Below are positions 53,311 to 64,000 of a DNA stretch of 64,000 bases, piece by piece. The DNA comes from Clonostachys chloroleuca (lineage: Eukaryota; Ascomycota; Sordariomycetes; Hypocreales; Bionectriaceae). Each line of letters opens with the position of its first letter. Positions within the stretch are counted from its first letter, which is position 1. The notes under the pieces were generated by a model. The model saw nothing but the letters and a program-made list of their open reading frames with translations, ran no database searches and was not told where the DNA came from. Location of the stretch: the NCBI GenBank assembly GCA_037952775.1, contig JBANAY010000003.1, positions 29,698,001-29,762,000 of the forward strand, read 5' to 3'. Position numbers and translations under genes: made by a program.

Positions 53311-55372
53311 CTAGCACAAGTGTGCTACTCGTGCCCGCTGCCGATGCAGTCGTCGGATCTTGGCCACGTATACATACATGCCCCACAGAAGGATGGTGAT
53401 GACCATCATGGGGAAGCAGATTTTCAAAAAGAGCCAAAAGAGCCCCCAATTCATTTCCCAAGGGCTCTCCTCTGAAGTGGTATCGAATATTGGGGTACTA
53501 AAGAAGCTCTAGAAGTTTCAGGTTAATCTTATGAACAGTGATTGACAAAGATACGAGAACAAGAAATCAACCTTACCCCAAGAAATGTGCCAGGAAGAAA
53601 AACCAAGGCGAAGAATGTGATCACGTGCATTGAAGCGGTATCGCGTTCTGTGCTTTGGGCGATGTCTTCCATCCTTTTCGTCGAGCTTTCCATTCTGATC
53701 GAGGTGCCAAGGGCGTCCATGGCGAATAATGTGCTCGTTTCTGCGCTCTGTCGCTGCTGAATCGAGTTATACTGGATTCCATTATTAGGCTAGAACGTAC
53801 GAGAATAGAGAAGGGGAACAGACAGACCAAATTTTTTCCATCGTTCGTGATATGGATCAGCGCATCCACTCTCGTACACTGGGTCGAGAGCTTTTTCTCA
53901 GAGCATCGTATTCTTCTTAGGAAGGTTTGCAGTTCGGTGGCATGATACTTTTTAATGCCTGGCGGGAACTCAGCAGCTTCAAATAAGTCCTCATAAAACT
54001 CGCGAACGTCAGCCAGCACTCCTATGTTTAACACCATGACAAGCTTGGCCTCTTGAAGATGTTGGCAGGCTGAAGTCAGCTTCTGGAGCCCACTGAAGGG
54101 GAACTCTTCTAATATTTTAATCCTTCTAATCGAATTTTTAATCGTCTCAGTGTTCTCTTGCAGCCGCTCTGACGTAGTCTTCGTCTTCTTAGGTTCGACC
54201 ACTATTGTTGATGAAGTGCCAATCCTCTTATCTGGGTTAATCCAACGAAAGTTGTCAGAGAGAACCGAGCTAATGCGTTTGAATGAGTTATGTCGTGGGC
54301 CCGTTCCTTCTTGACCCTCCCAGGGAGGATCAGGATTCGCTGAGCTAGCCCCTTGGCCACCATGATTAAAATTCACGTGCTCGTCTTCAGACGACATGGA
54401 GATATTGTGTATTCGCTTTGAAATTTGGCGTATTTTCAGCTCCAAGACTCCAATATGTTCTTTCCATCCGTCAGCACACCAAGTGAATGATATAAGCTGG
54501 GTCTCGAGAGAATCGAGAAAGGAGCGGGCGGTGGAGTCTGGAACAGATCCCTTCCCTATTGCTTCAATTTGTCGCCGGATTGCATTGTTATTCGCCTTTG
54601 TAATAATAAATAACGACTTCCCTGTGGCAAAGTCAAAGGAATGGTGGACAGCTTGTTGGCGCATGAAATAGCCATCTGCGGATAACTCCATGGCCGAAAG
54701 CTTGTATATATTTCTTAATTCCCACCCTGATCGTCCTAGCTCAGGCGTCTTCAAAAATTTCTCCGCTGCTGGTGGTAGAAAATACTCCTGGTGACTAGAC
54801 GGTTGATGAAATTCGACGATGTCCCCGCTCGGCTCTCCAAACGACAATAGAGTATCGGCATATTCGGGTGAGACTTGTAGATATGTACACAGGAAGCGGA
54901 ATGCCTCCAGAGTACAGTTTAGTGGTTTTCGGGAATTGCCAGCGGAGAAAAAACTGGCAGAGAGGTGCCGATCAGAAATCAGACACATACATATTATCGC
55001 GAATTCATCAGGTACTAACATGTAGCGGACTATAGGATCTTTGATTCCCTTGTCAATATGCTGGTTCAGATGCTGTTTCAATGAATCTAAGCTTCGGGCC
55101 TCCTCGGACTGGCAGTCTATATAGAAGTTAGAAGGTTAGGAAAAACGTCTGTGGATGTCATATAACACATTACGGCTTTGTGTAGAGTAGCCCTCCCAGA
55201 AAAGAAGCCTGAATTTGGATAAATTGGTGCTGAATAGACTTTCCCGTCGCAATGTGAGTTGGGAGTTGAGCTGGTTGAGGGAATGAACGGCGGCCTGAAC
55301 TCCTTCTTGCATGCTCGGACAAAGAGGCCATGATTCTGCTTTTTCGCAGTCGCGAACAATATCGTCAAACAT
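53311..55372 (-). CDS. CorA-like membrane protein with long cytosolic N-terminal domain, 626 aa
   Basis: Exons on the complement: 55174-55372, 53828-55116, 53577-53771 and 53311-53508. Intron 2 uses a less common GTCTGT donor but restores YNSIQQRQSAET, as seen in this family. The start MFDDIVRDCEKAESWPLC leads into about 490 residues of soluble, mostly helical sequence. A long helix then precedes two membrane segments: SMHVITFFALVFLPGTFLG, and WLFLKICFPMMVITILLWGM near the C-terminus. The two-helix end is CorA-like, but the GMN selectivity motif of real Mg2+ channels is missing (the text there is FFSTPIFD). Such CorA-like proteins are abundant in filamentous ascomycetes and often sit with NLR-like or ankyrin genes. 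A membrane effector or anchor for the adjacent kinases is an inference. Confidence 0.8.
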
Positions 55373-55982
55373 CGTAACTAATTAGGTACTCTTAACTGCT
55401 CTATTGCAGGCCTACACCTTGGTTAGGATCTTATCATCAATCGCCAGGACAGACGATGTTTATACCCGGGCGCATGTGAAAGATGTACTCACTGAACTAA
55501 ATATTAGGAAGAAAAACATGCAAGGGGGTGGCACAATGCGGTGAGACATAAGGCGCCTAGTAGAGGGGCATACATATAAGACTAGGCTTCTGGGGGTATC
55601 ATTAGTTGACCCTTAACACCTCATCACCTCTGAAAGTACAATGCGAGGAGGCCACGCTTCACCACTTAAATATCTACGTCCATGGCATAGCAATGCGCAA
55701 GCTCTCGCGATTGTTGATCGAGGTAACTCAGTGGGCTAGTCTTTATCAAAAGGAGCATATTTCACAGGGAAATCGAGAAGTCTTCTTCCCGAGCCTTGCC
55801 TTTTCATACACCCACTTCTGGGTAAGGTACCTATTTCCATAAAGATACATGCCAATGTACCCGTAATATTCGTCAAAGCGAACTTAGGTGAAACAAAACC
55901 AGACCCGAGTCAGTGCTTAACCCCCAATAATTTCCCGCCTAGTCATGTGGCCCTCTTCTTGTTCAATCATTACGTCTTGGAA
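55373..55982. other. Spacer upstream of the CorA-like gene
   Basis: About 610 bases; short frame 55606-55842 on the plus strand has no family or intron support. Otherwise nothing seen. Confidence 0.45.
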
Positions 55983-56308
55983 TTATTCATCTTCGGTCTG
56001 GAGACTCTTTATAGCAGCTCGTTGATCCTACGAAATGTTTAGCTCATTTGGCTAAGCTTACGAGGGCTGACTATCTTACCTGGCTCAGATATTGCGGTAG
56101 TTTCACAACATACTCGTCATCTTCGCCCTCCTAAATACGACTGGTCAGCCAAATAAGGCGGAGATGGGTGAAGAGGCAGGGCTCATTCAGCTCTTGAGCT
56201 TGGGTGACTTACTTCGACATTAATCGTGGTTGTGGGAAATTGGCCCTGAAGATACTCCTTCAAGACGTGCATGGGAAGTCGGTAGCGTGAAATGACTTCG
56301 GAAACCAT
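55983..56308 (-). CDS. Small three-exon gene, 63 aa, no known family
   Basis: Exons on the complement: 56213-56308, 56080-56130 and 55983-56027 (32, 17 and 14 codons plus stop). Both introns have textbook ends (GTAAGT...TATTTAG and GTAAGA...TTCGTAG) with branch-like GCTGAC and AGCTAAAC, and all junctions are phase 0. The product begins MVSEVISRYRLPMHVLKEYL and ends KSLQTEDE; it is mostly helical-looking with an acidic middle EEGEDDEYVV. No cysteines, no signal peptide and no membrane segment. I do not recognise it. The gene lies just upstream of the CorA-like gene on the same strand, at the edge of the kinase/CHAT block. The exon structure is the main evidence; each exon is shorter than most gene finders report. 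Confidence 0.6.
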
Positions 56309-57824
56309 TGCGATCAGTTGTCAGGATGTACGTTGCAAGGCAGACTGGAGGGCTTTGTTTTCTTAAGATTGTATACGAGCTTGCGAGATGAATCTGCCTT
56401 GGGTCTCCAGAAAAAACGTGTGTTGGCAGACTATTTATGCACCTCGTCGGGCTGTGGGAGAGAAAGTGAGGCTCTGCTGGCCCCCAATATGCACATTGCA
56501 ACCCTCACACACCGTGAATTTTTAGAAAAAAGTCCCTTGCACAGTGTAAAGCATCAAAAGAAACGCCCTGCAGCAAACCATGTCTTGGCTTACGATAGAT
56601 CACACCCAAGGATGCTGGCTGAGTGTGCTTCAACTACTTTTGCAGAAGTAACGCAGAGCCAGGCTCTGTCAGAGGAAAGCTGATTTCTCATTCTGCCTTC
56701 ACATTCCAGTTCCAATTCAAACTTTTTTTAATCAACACGGGCACTCCCAGCCACAATAAGCTTCTTGATAAGCTCCATCATTCTCAAAGCGGGAGGCACA
56801 CCACATCATCTACCGCCCAGATAGCGGTCAGTTCCCCCCCACAAGAGATCACCCTCCCTCACGCGAATGTGCTATGTAATCCTGCAGCTATTAGGCTCTC
56901 TTCGAAGATCCTTTGCATTTTGCACAAGTTTCCCTAGCTCAACCATCATAATGTGCGTCCACGTGGTATCCTCACCTGAGCAGCTTCGGTAACATATAAT
57001 GCACAAATTTCCGAAGAAGGCCGCCAATTCGCCCAGCTGCTTATCGATGCAGGGGGATTATATCAGAGAATGGCACATTGTAAGCCCGCCTCAACGTCTA
57101 AGGCTGGGTGCTCCACGTCACATGTCCTATGAGGCTCCTCACCCAAGGTAGCATTTGTCTCAGCCGTAGCTCGAATCCAAAGATCGATCTCCATTCGACA
57201 GTACCGGTGTACGCGTGCTTTCTATTCGGCCTGTCCAATTAAATCTAGCCACGTATAACAATAGATGTAGTGCGTTATGTGAGTCTTCTTTTCCATTCAT
57301 CCATGGCCATGTTAAGCCATGGATGCAAGTCAAGCTGAAATCTTCCGATTCAAGCCCAATTTTCATTGGGCATCACTCAGCCTCATTACCAAAAGCACGG
57401 ATCGGTATGGATTCACCAGGGTATGGATAACTCTCGTGAATGATGTGATTGCCAAGGAGCAGATATGCTCTCTACCAACCCTCCAACTAGGTCAAACCCC
57501 CCTTCCATCCTCTATGCTGAGGTGCTTTCGAGTATGATAGGAATAGAAGCAAGTGCTGCGTTCTCAGATTATGGTCACTAACTCACGCGATAAACTCAAC
57601 TGCTTGGAGCAAGATAAATAGGGTTCGTGTTTTTATTTATATATCCACTACACGATATTTTATGTACATACAGATAGGCTCAGGCTTGCGATCCTTGTTA
57701 GATATGATATCTTTGTCATGCTCAACCCATATATTAATTCTCCTGCCAAAGATGAACACAATGCACTCTCACTTCTATCCTATGACTTCCCATCACTCTT
57801 TAGTGCTATGTATAGATTATACAT
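56309..57824. other. 1.5-kb spacer, no supported gene
   Basis: Only scattered short frames. It contains the promoter of the 63-aa gene on its left side and the 3' side of the sugar transporter gene on its right side. Confidence 0.45.
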
Positions 57825-59572
57825 CTACTCTTGCGCTTTAACTGCCTCGCCAACTGCCTGAGTGTCCGTCTTGAATTTTTTGAACTTCCTAGCGGGAACC
57901 TTCTTGATAAACATCTCGTCCAACTCCTCATAAGTGCGGTCCGCGGTCTCAGGGTGGTAGAACCAAAGAAATACGAGACTGAAGACGGCGAAGCCGCCGA
58001 AAATGAAGGCGAGCTTTGCGGAAAGATTGGCCTTGTCGGGGTTGAATAAGAGAGGGAGAACGAAGCTCCAGATCATGTTGAGGAGACTCTGAGTGGCGAG
58101 ACCAATCGCAATGGTCTTAACACGGAGGCGAGCAGTGGAAACCTCGACCAGCACGGTGTAAGCGGTGGCACCGATAGTCACGTTGTACCACCAGCAGTAG
58201 ATCAGAATCAGGGCGACTGTTCCCTTGATCGCGCCCGGGGTGCCGGCCACGGCGAGGCCACCGGTGAGGAACAGGATGATCGTGAGAACGACAAGACCCC
58301 AGAATGTGAGCGCACGTCGCCCGACCTTGTCAACGAGGAACCAGGACATGACGTTACCGATAAGCGAGATGACCTGCTGGACGATCTGGAGCTTGAAGCT
58401 CATTTCGGTGCTGAAGCCGGCAAGTTGGATGTAGTAAGTCGAGTAAGAAGCGACAAAGACGATACCCGAGAGGGATTGAATGCAGAGAGGGGCGATAGAA
58501 ATAATCGTGCGGCGTAGGTTCGACTTTCGGAAACATTCGATGTAGGTTACGCCCTCGGTCTCTCTCTTGACTTCCTCGAGGGTCTGGTTGATAGCGGCTA
58601 GGCGCTTCTCGCCATCTTCTCCCTTTTGCCCGAGACGGTTCAGTGCTTGGAGAGCTTTGTCATTTTTTCCGACCGATGCCAGCCACCAAGGTGATCTGTT
58701 GATGAAAGTGTTAGATTTCTATCGGAAAGGGGTTGAGATATTCTTGGGGTCCATACTCAGGCATGAACGGGACAAAGACGGTAGCAATAAAAGCAAATCC
58801 ATATTGGGCGCAGAAAACGGCGCGATAAGCCCAGCGGCTTTCGTACGTTCCGGTCCAGTTCACGATGAGCGCAACCACGAATGGGCCCAGTGTATAAGCC
58901 AGAGCAGACAGGCAGGTCAGAAAACCTCGAAGGGCGAGGGGTGCAACCTATTTCAGGGAAAATTGGATCAGTTGGGAATCTTCGGCATTGTTTGTAGAGT
59001 TGAACTAACCTCTCCAATGTAAGAAACTGTCACGGATGCCAGGGCACCAACAGCAAATCCATTAAGGAATTTTCCACCGAAGAACAACTCATTGGTTGTA
59101 GCAACAAACTCCATCGTGATAGCAGCGTAAGTTATAACGAGACAGATGATGATCGTAGCCCGGCGACCGAGCCAATCTGCAATGGCACCGCAGCCGAGAG
59201 CACCGACAATACCGCTAAGTAGCACGATTAGCCAGAGGGTCGTGACGCATGCATGCTAGAGAAAACTTACGATGCAACGGGCGCGCCCTGGAAGGCACTT
59301 TGCCAATTGGAATCTAAAACATAACCCCCCTCATAAGGGCGGCCAAAGTCTTTTCGGAACTCGGGAACACCAATGATGTTGCCGGATGCTTGGTTTTCAA
59401 AGGACACCAGCAGAACGCACCAAACAGCGTAGAGACTCCAGAGAAATGCTGAAGGGTATTTCTTGATCGATTCGAGCTTTCCAAGGTCGTGCTCCTCCTG
59501 GTTGGCGATATTGGCCAGTTCTTCCTGCACTGGCAGAACATCAACGTGCTCGGCGTCTGACTTTGGCGTCAT
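57825..59572 (-). CDS. MFS sugar transporter, alpha-glucoside/maltose permease type, 522 aa
   Basis: Exons on the complement: 59271-59572, 59010-59214, 58757-58947 and 57825-58695, with introns of 56, 62 and 61 nt that all join in frame. Start MTPKSDAEHVDVLPVQEELA. Sugar-porter signatures are present: GCGAIADWLGRRATI after helix 2, YIGEVAPLALRGFLT after helix 4, FLVDKVGRRALTFWG in the second half, and the C-terminal PETADRTYEELDEMF, which matches the PETKGxTxEELD box of fungal disaccharide transporters. About 12 membrane helices fit the length. These carriers take up maltose or related alpha-glucosides with protons. No glycoside hydrolase gene is visible beside it in this window. A promoter must lie in the 59.6-61.7 kb spacer. 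Confidence 0.9.
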
Positions 59573-61718
59573 GGCGGCGGTGGCAGCGGCGCTCGAGAGG
59601 GAAGTAAACGAAACGAAGAACTTTCGAGGCAGATCAGGCTGAGAGATTGAGGCTTGAGGTGGCTGATGGTCAATGAAACATTCAGGCAGAGCGTCCAGGT
59701 TATATAGTCAACACGCATGAAGCCTCTGACATTGAATGATTCAGGTTACTGCTGATCCGGGGGTAGCGTCTCCACCGGACCACGGGAGCTCCAGACTCTT
59801 GACATGGAGAAGTATGGGGTTTGCATCCCTTAGATCGGAAATGTTGAATCCCCACGGCGGTTAAATGTTCCTCTTCCAGGACGTCTGGACCGAGAGGCTG
59901 GTGAGCCCCGCATGGGCTGGCCAGGCTGGAATGTCACTCTGCCACATGCTCTCCCTGCCCGGTGCTTAAGATGTCTATACTGGGCTTAGAGCTATCGAGC
60001 CTGGCCTTGATCCCGTCCACTGGCGTCTAGAACTGCCTCTTGCTGGAGAAATTTCGGCTGATGTTCACATTTGCTGTAAACTAGCGACTCAGCTACTTCC
60101 TAGCTGATTCCGAAAAAGCTAAAAGTAGACGATGTACCGGTTTTCTTCAGCCCAATCTAGCCAAGCTTCCTCAATTATTGGCAACGGGTGGCTACGCACG
60201 CTTGAAACTCCAAATGAGGCCGAGCCTAATGAATAACATCTGATTAAGAATTCACTTTAAAGCATATCTATCACGGCTTGTTCTTCAAACCATCTAAAAC
60301 ATGGAAAGGTCAAACTTTTCAACTCAGCGGATGTAATTTCTCTTTTCGGTAGTCATCTAGACTGACGAGGCCTTCGTTGAGAACTGCCTAAATTTGTTGT
60401 TCTTGACTAGTTCTGACATGATGCCCTCCACAGTATCCAAGAGTGTGTTGGCTCAATCTAGATTGCCAATATCGGATGATGTGATATCCACCACAAGGGC
60501 AAGACTCGGAGTCGGAACTTGCTCGTATGATGAAAAAACTTTTCAAAATCATGTGGCGCACTAATTCAATCCCGTTCTCTGAGCAAGCTCAATAATACCA
60601 AGGCAAGAATGTCGCTCACAAGCAGTGGCATATTGGCTCTATTTCTCTTAGAGCCCGCCGTGGCAAAAAACTAAGAACCAACCCATACCTCCCGCAAATC
60701 GGCGGTCCAAGTTAAAAAGAAACATGCATAACAGACAAGAAATTCAATGCTAGAATCCTCTTTCACGTCTGGGGATCAGAACCATGGGCAATGGCGGCCA
60801 GAAATCAGAGAGTACTACTCCCCAACTCTAATTGATGATAAAGCTTGTGGCCTTGATTCGTGGACTGACCATCTAAGAATTATCCACACCTCAAATTGTC
60901 GTGGATTTTGCGGATTTGATGATAAACTGCCTTGGCACTGGTGGCTGTGGACAACCCTTTCCGTTTCGTCGTGTCCTTTCATGTTTCTTATAAGTTTATG
61001 AGCTCCACAAGCGGTGGGAGGGATTTCCCTGCATCCAAGTGCCTAGAAAATGAAAAAAGTGAAATAATCAATTAATGCATTTCAAATAATTGATCAAACC
61101 ATAGAATCTAAGTCACAGTGTCCCACCTTATTTGGAGTGCTATTCCAAATCTCCGGTATATAAATTCCCTACCTTCATAATGAGTCAGTGCTGTTGTATA
61201 TAAAACTAACCTGTTCTCTATAGAATACTACCGTACCACTTTGCATGCGATTATTAGAAAAATCTCAGAATTAACATGTGCTGTAAGCTTGATGAACCGT
61301 CAAAGTTGGCTTGGGAATCTCGGTGTAGGGTAGGCCATCCAACTATGCGTTAGTGCGAATACTAGGCAGGTCATTGTCACGTGATCACGCGAGCAGCTCG
61401 TGTAGGCAGAGGGCTCCACTTTGAGATTGCTGCCTGGAATCAGTGGGAACTTGCACGTTTCGCGTAAGAATGGCTTAGACAAGCTGTTGCAGTCAACTGG
61501 GATTATGATGCGCTTAAAAGAACCTCAATCCCCTCCTGGGCTGGATAATGATATTTTGTCTATCATAAAAATCCAATTGCATCACATCTCATATATGAAA
61601 TCATTGACAAACCAGACTTTCATTCTCTCCTACACCTCAGCTATTAGCATCAAATACCTATACATTAAACACATCCAAGCTTGATATCAAGTCTGGGCTT
61701 CTCACCACCATCATTGCA
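59573..61718. other. 2.1-kb divergent spacer, sugar transporter / F-box gene
   Basis: No gene is supported. A minus-strand stretch around 60380-60540 has protein-like text interrupted by a TGA and a frame slip and may be a decayed coding remnant. The right half is AT-rich. Confidence 0.45.
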
Positions 61719-62498
61719 ATGGAACAAACCGCCCTGCCCAGGTTCTTTGAGTTATTCACTCTCTCACCGACCGAAATACAACTCGAGATCCTTTCCCACT
61801 GCTCCCTAGCCGACCTCGTTTGTGTCTCATTGGCATCGCATTCCCTACGCTCTCTTGTTCTTCCTCACATTCCTCCCAAGCCCTCCTTGCTGATGGTAGA
61901 GCAGCTTGGCTCTTCTCCGTGTTGGGACTGTGAGGAGAAGGCAAGCAAGGAAGAACCCTTGGTGCAACACCAAAACCCGGCTCGCCCCTGTCCATGCACC
62001 AACCACAAGGGTGTCAGGTACGATCCGAGAATGCACCGTAGAAAGATTCACGACTTCATGGATGCTCCTAGATATGGATATTGGAATTATGGCTCTCGGA
62101 GATATGCATCCAACCATGCTACATGCCAGGTTCCCCGGTGCAAGAAGCACTGCGCCTGCATATCGTGCCCTTTGTTCACGAGGCTACGCGGTTGGATGGG
62201 GGACGACCTACGATATTGCAGTCAGTGTGAGAAGTTTACGCGGCGATTGAAGAAATACAAGGGAAGATGTAAGTACAAGCCAGGCTACCTTCGCAATTTT
62301 AGGACTACGCAGTAGCTTACAACGGGAACAGGCATGCATGGTAAAGCCAAAGTTCGGAAAGCGCCCAACAACCACTGGACCAGGACCAGTGGGCTCTCTT
62401 GGGGACGCCGGTGGTGGAAAAGATGGGGAACCGATGGAATTAACTATGCGACTTATCATGGAATAGGCCCTGAGAGAGCCAATGCGCGAATTGTGTGA
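61719..62498 (+). CDS. F-box-like protein with Cys-rich C-terminal part, 238 aa
   Basis: Exons 61719-62268 and 62332-62498, joined across a 63-nt GTAAGT...AACAG intron to give 238 residues. The start MEQTALPRFFELFTLSPTEI is followed by LQLEILSHCSL-like text (IQLEILSHCSLADLVCVSLA), which is the short F-box pattern for binding Skp1 in SCF ubiquitin ligases. After it come several cysteine pairs (CWDCEE, CPCTNH, CQVPRCKKHCACISCP, CSQCEK), giving a possible metal-binding substrate-recognition part, and a basic, Trp-rich end (RRWWKRWG). Without splicing, the frame would stop early, so the intron is well supported. Fungal genomes have many such F-box genes with unknown targets. No link to neighbouring genes is evident. 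Confidence 0.75.
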
Positions 62499-62905
62499 TA
62501 TCTCTGCGCCGGCATGGTCATGTATTAATGAGAGATGATAGAACAAATTATTTGCTTTTTGAGGCCAATGTAAGCATATTCAACTTTGCAGCCATGGTAG
62601 TCATCATACATGGACTTTTTACCATCAGGTACAAATCACATCTACCAAGGGCAGATCACAGAAACAGGTACGTATACTGAGTTCCCTCCGTCAAGATGGA
62701 ATATACAACAAGACGTGTGAAGCGCAAAGCCTTGTCGTCTGTGTTTAAAGCGTTTGGAAGAATTGTCGTTGAAGATCAAAATATTTGCATGCAAGGCTTT
62801 TTGTAGAATTTGCGGAATACTCGACCTTCGAGTCTTATCATACATGTGGGCTTGTGCGAGCACATAATACAATCACCCCCAGACGCAGTTCAGACCCGAA
62901 ATTTA
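62499..62905. other. Convergent spacer, F-box gene and secreted-protein gene
   Basis: About 400 bases of 3' flanks. No additional feature seen. Confidence 0.5.
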
Positions 62906-63511
62906 TCAAACCTGCGCGGTTTCAGCCACAGCAGCTTCCTCAATAGAAATTCCCAGTGTAGACGTCACCGACCCAGAAACCTCAGCACACTCCCCTCTGC
63001 CCCAAGCTCGCTGAATCTTTTCAGTGGCAGTAGCATCTCCCGAAGTGTCAATCGTAATGCCAACTGTGTGTTCCGAGGTCCGACCGTTTCCACAAAGCTG
63101 CATGGTAGTTCCGTGGACCATGCCGAGGTTACTGATCTTCTCCTTCAGTTGGCTGAAAATTGGCTTGACAGATGACTTGGCAACACCTTTTCCGATAAAT
63201 GAAGCGATGGTGAGATCGAGTACTCTGATGCTGACCATGTCCTTCAAGCAGTAGTCGGGATCCTCAAAGAACGATTGCAGACCTTGGAGGGCGTCTTGAA
63301 GGAGTTCATGGGTTGAGTTGGCGCCGCCGGCGTAGAATTCGAATGAAACCGGCCTCTGGTCTCCGGACGGACATACCTCCTGCCTGGTATCAAGCTGAAC
63401 AGCATTCCGAGGCGTTAGATCGAGGACAGTTATTTTCGGATATTGCGCTGGGTAGGAGTGGACCACAGCCGCAAGAGCAAGTAAAATTGAGATTAGGAAA
63501 GAGCGAATCAT
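62906..63511 (-). CDS. Small secreted protein with four cysteines, 201 aa, unknown family
   Basis: Single exon. The start MIRSFLISILLALAAVVHSY is a signal peptide with probable cleavage after about residue 19. The mature part has cysteines at 47, 88, 140 and 175, enough for two disulfide bridges, and one N-glycosylation sequon (Asn65-Ser-Thr). Text such as VSFEFYAGGANSTHELLQD and VGITIDTSGDATATEKIQRA suggests a compact mixed alpha/beta fold. An Arg at 43 (DTRQEVC) could be a processing point. I do not recognise the family; effector-like or cell-wall-associated roles are possible in fungi of this type, but no evidence picks one. No close neighbour supports a pathway. Confidence 0.7.
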   Translation of the reverse strand: MIRSFLISILLALAAVVHSYPAQYPKITVLDLTPRNAVQLDTRQEVCPSGDQRPVSFEFYAGGANSTHELLQDALQGLQSFFEDPDYCLKDMVSIRVLDLTIASFIGKGVAKSSVKPIFSQLKEKISNLGMVHGTTMQLCGNGRTSEHTVGITIDTSGDATATEKIQRAWGRGECAEVSGSVTSTLGISIEEAAVAETAQV

Positions 63512-64000
63512 TTTGATTAATTAGTAAACGAGCGACTTGAAGGAATGAATATGATAGGTACAGTGACCAGAGACGAAAAGAAATTCAATGTATGGGCGAA
63601 ATTCGCATGAGCAGTCGAAGGAGGATGGGCAACCAACCGACAAAATGCAGAGCAGTGAGAATTAAATATGCATGGCTAAGGGGCCATTAACACAAGTTCT
63701 CATGGAGCCAACTGGTCCCATGTGCCGTACATGATTTGAAACTGCCTCATTCAGCTCCGGTGGCAGGAGATGGCCTGTTGTGGCTCACCAACAGATTTTA
63801 ATTTCCCAAACCATGCGTCATCTAGCCCCGTCTTGGTGATATGCAGCGGGAATGCATGGCCGAGCAGTGAATATGTGTCAGACTTGCACCAACTCGGACG
63901 ATAATTGACTGATCACGGTAATTAATTAGAAAGAAAAAAAAATTCTATACGATCCCAGAGATATAGCGTCATTGCTCAAGAATCAAAAATTCGTTTGAAT
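63512..64000. promoter_or_regulatory. Upstream region of the secreted-protein gene to the window edge
   Basis: About 490 bases with no supported gene. It should contain the promoter of the secreted-protein gene on the complement strand; no specific motif assigned. Confidence 0.45.

Noticed and set aside
60380..60560. Minus-strand text such as LALVVDITSSDIGNLD followed by TGA and TLLDTVEGIMSELVK
   Set aside because: It looks protein-like, but an in-frame stop, a probable frame slip at a T6 run and the lack of a start leave it as at most a decayed remnant; no family recognised.
1..64000. tRNA, rRNA, CRISPR arrays or intact transposons
   Set aside because: I looked for T-loop-like boxes, regularly spaced non-coding repeats and transposase or reverse-transcriptase text and saw none.

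Overview
The window is nuclear DNA of a filamentous ascomycete (Pezizomycotina). The signs are short spliceosomal introns of about 50-70 nt with GTAAGT/GTATGT-type donors and CTAAC/CTGAC-like branch sites, many divergent gene pairs, peroxisomal PTS1 tails, and fungal families such as AtuA-like proteins, CorA-like proteins and an omega/xi glutathione transferase. I cannot fix the genus from sequence alone. No rRNA, tRNA, CRISPR array or intact transposon was seen.

Layout. 0-1.8 kb: 5' end of an ABC-C transporter leaving the left edge. 2.6-12 kb: a group with an ATP-grasp-like ligase, a divergently transcribed TauD-type 2-oxoglutarate dioxygenase, a PaaK-like adenylate-forming enzyme, an AN1-zinc-finger/aminoglycoside-phosphotransferase-like protein and an aldo/keto reductase. 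It looks like a small non-canonical biosynthetic or catabolic group. 13.4 kb: a tiny SMP-like stress-type gene. 15.9-19.5 kb: a single-exon copper P1B-ATPase with four metal-binding domains. 23.2-25.9 kb: a secreted acidic protein built from dozens of 9-residue repeats.

26.3-43.0 kb: a tight block of nine genes: two AtuA-like proteins, an acyl-CoA ligase, a two-domain ABM-type protein, a MaoC-type hydratase, two crotonase-fold hydratases, a 14-TM efflux-type MFS protein and a glutathionyl-hydroquinone-reductase-like transferase. Five of the CoA-type or AtuA-type proteins end in PTS1 tripeptides (ARL, SKL, SKL, SHL, SRL), so the pathway is inferred to be peroxisomal.

43.6-56.3 kb: a block of different style that looks AT-richer. 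It holds a TPR-CHAT protease-like protein, a pseudokinase, a paralogous catalytically complete kinase fused to a vWA domain, a CorA-like membrane protein and a 63-codon three-exon gene. I read it as a candidate fungal immunity or allorecognition island. 57.8-64 kb: an alpha-glucoside-type sugar transporter, an F-box protein and a small secreted cysteine-containing protein.

Four genes (dioxygenase, aldo/keto reductase, acyl-CoA ligase, ABM protein) carry frame breaks, most of them explained by one base too few in a C or G run. Either these genes are decaying or the assembly has homopolymer errors. The long neighbouring genes are intact.
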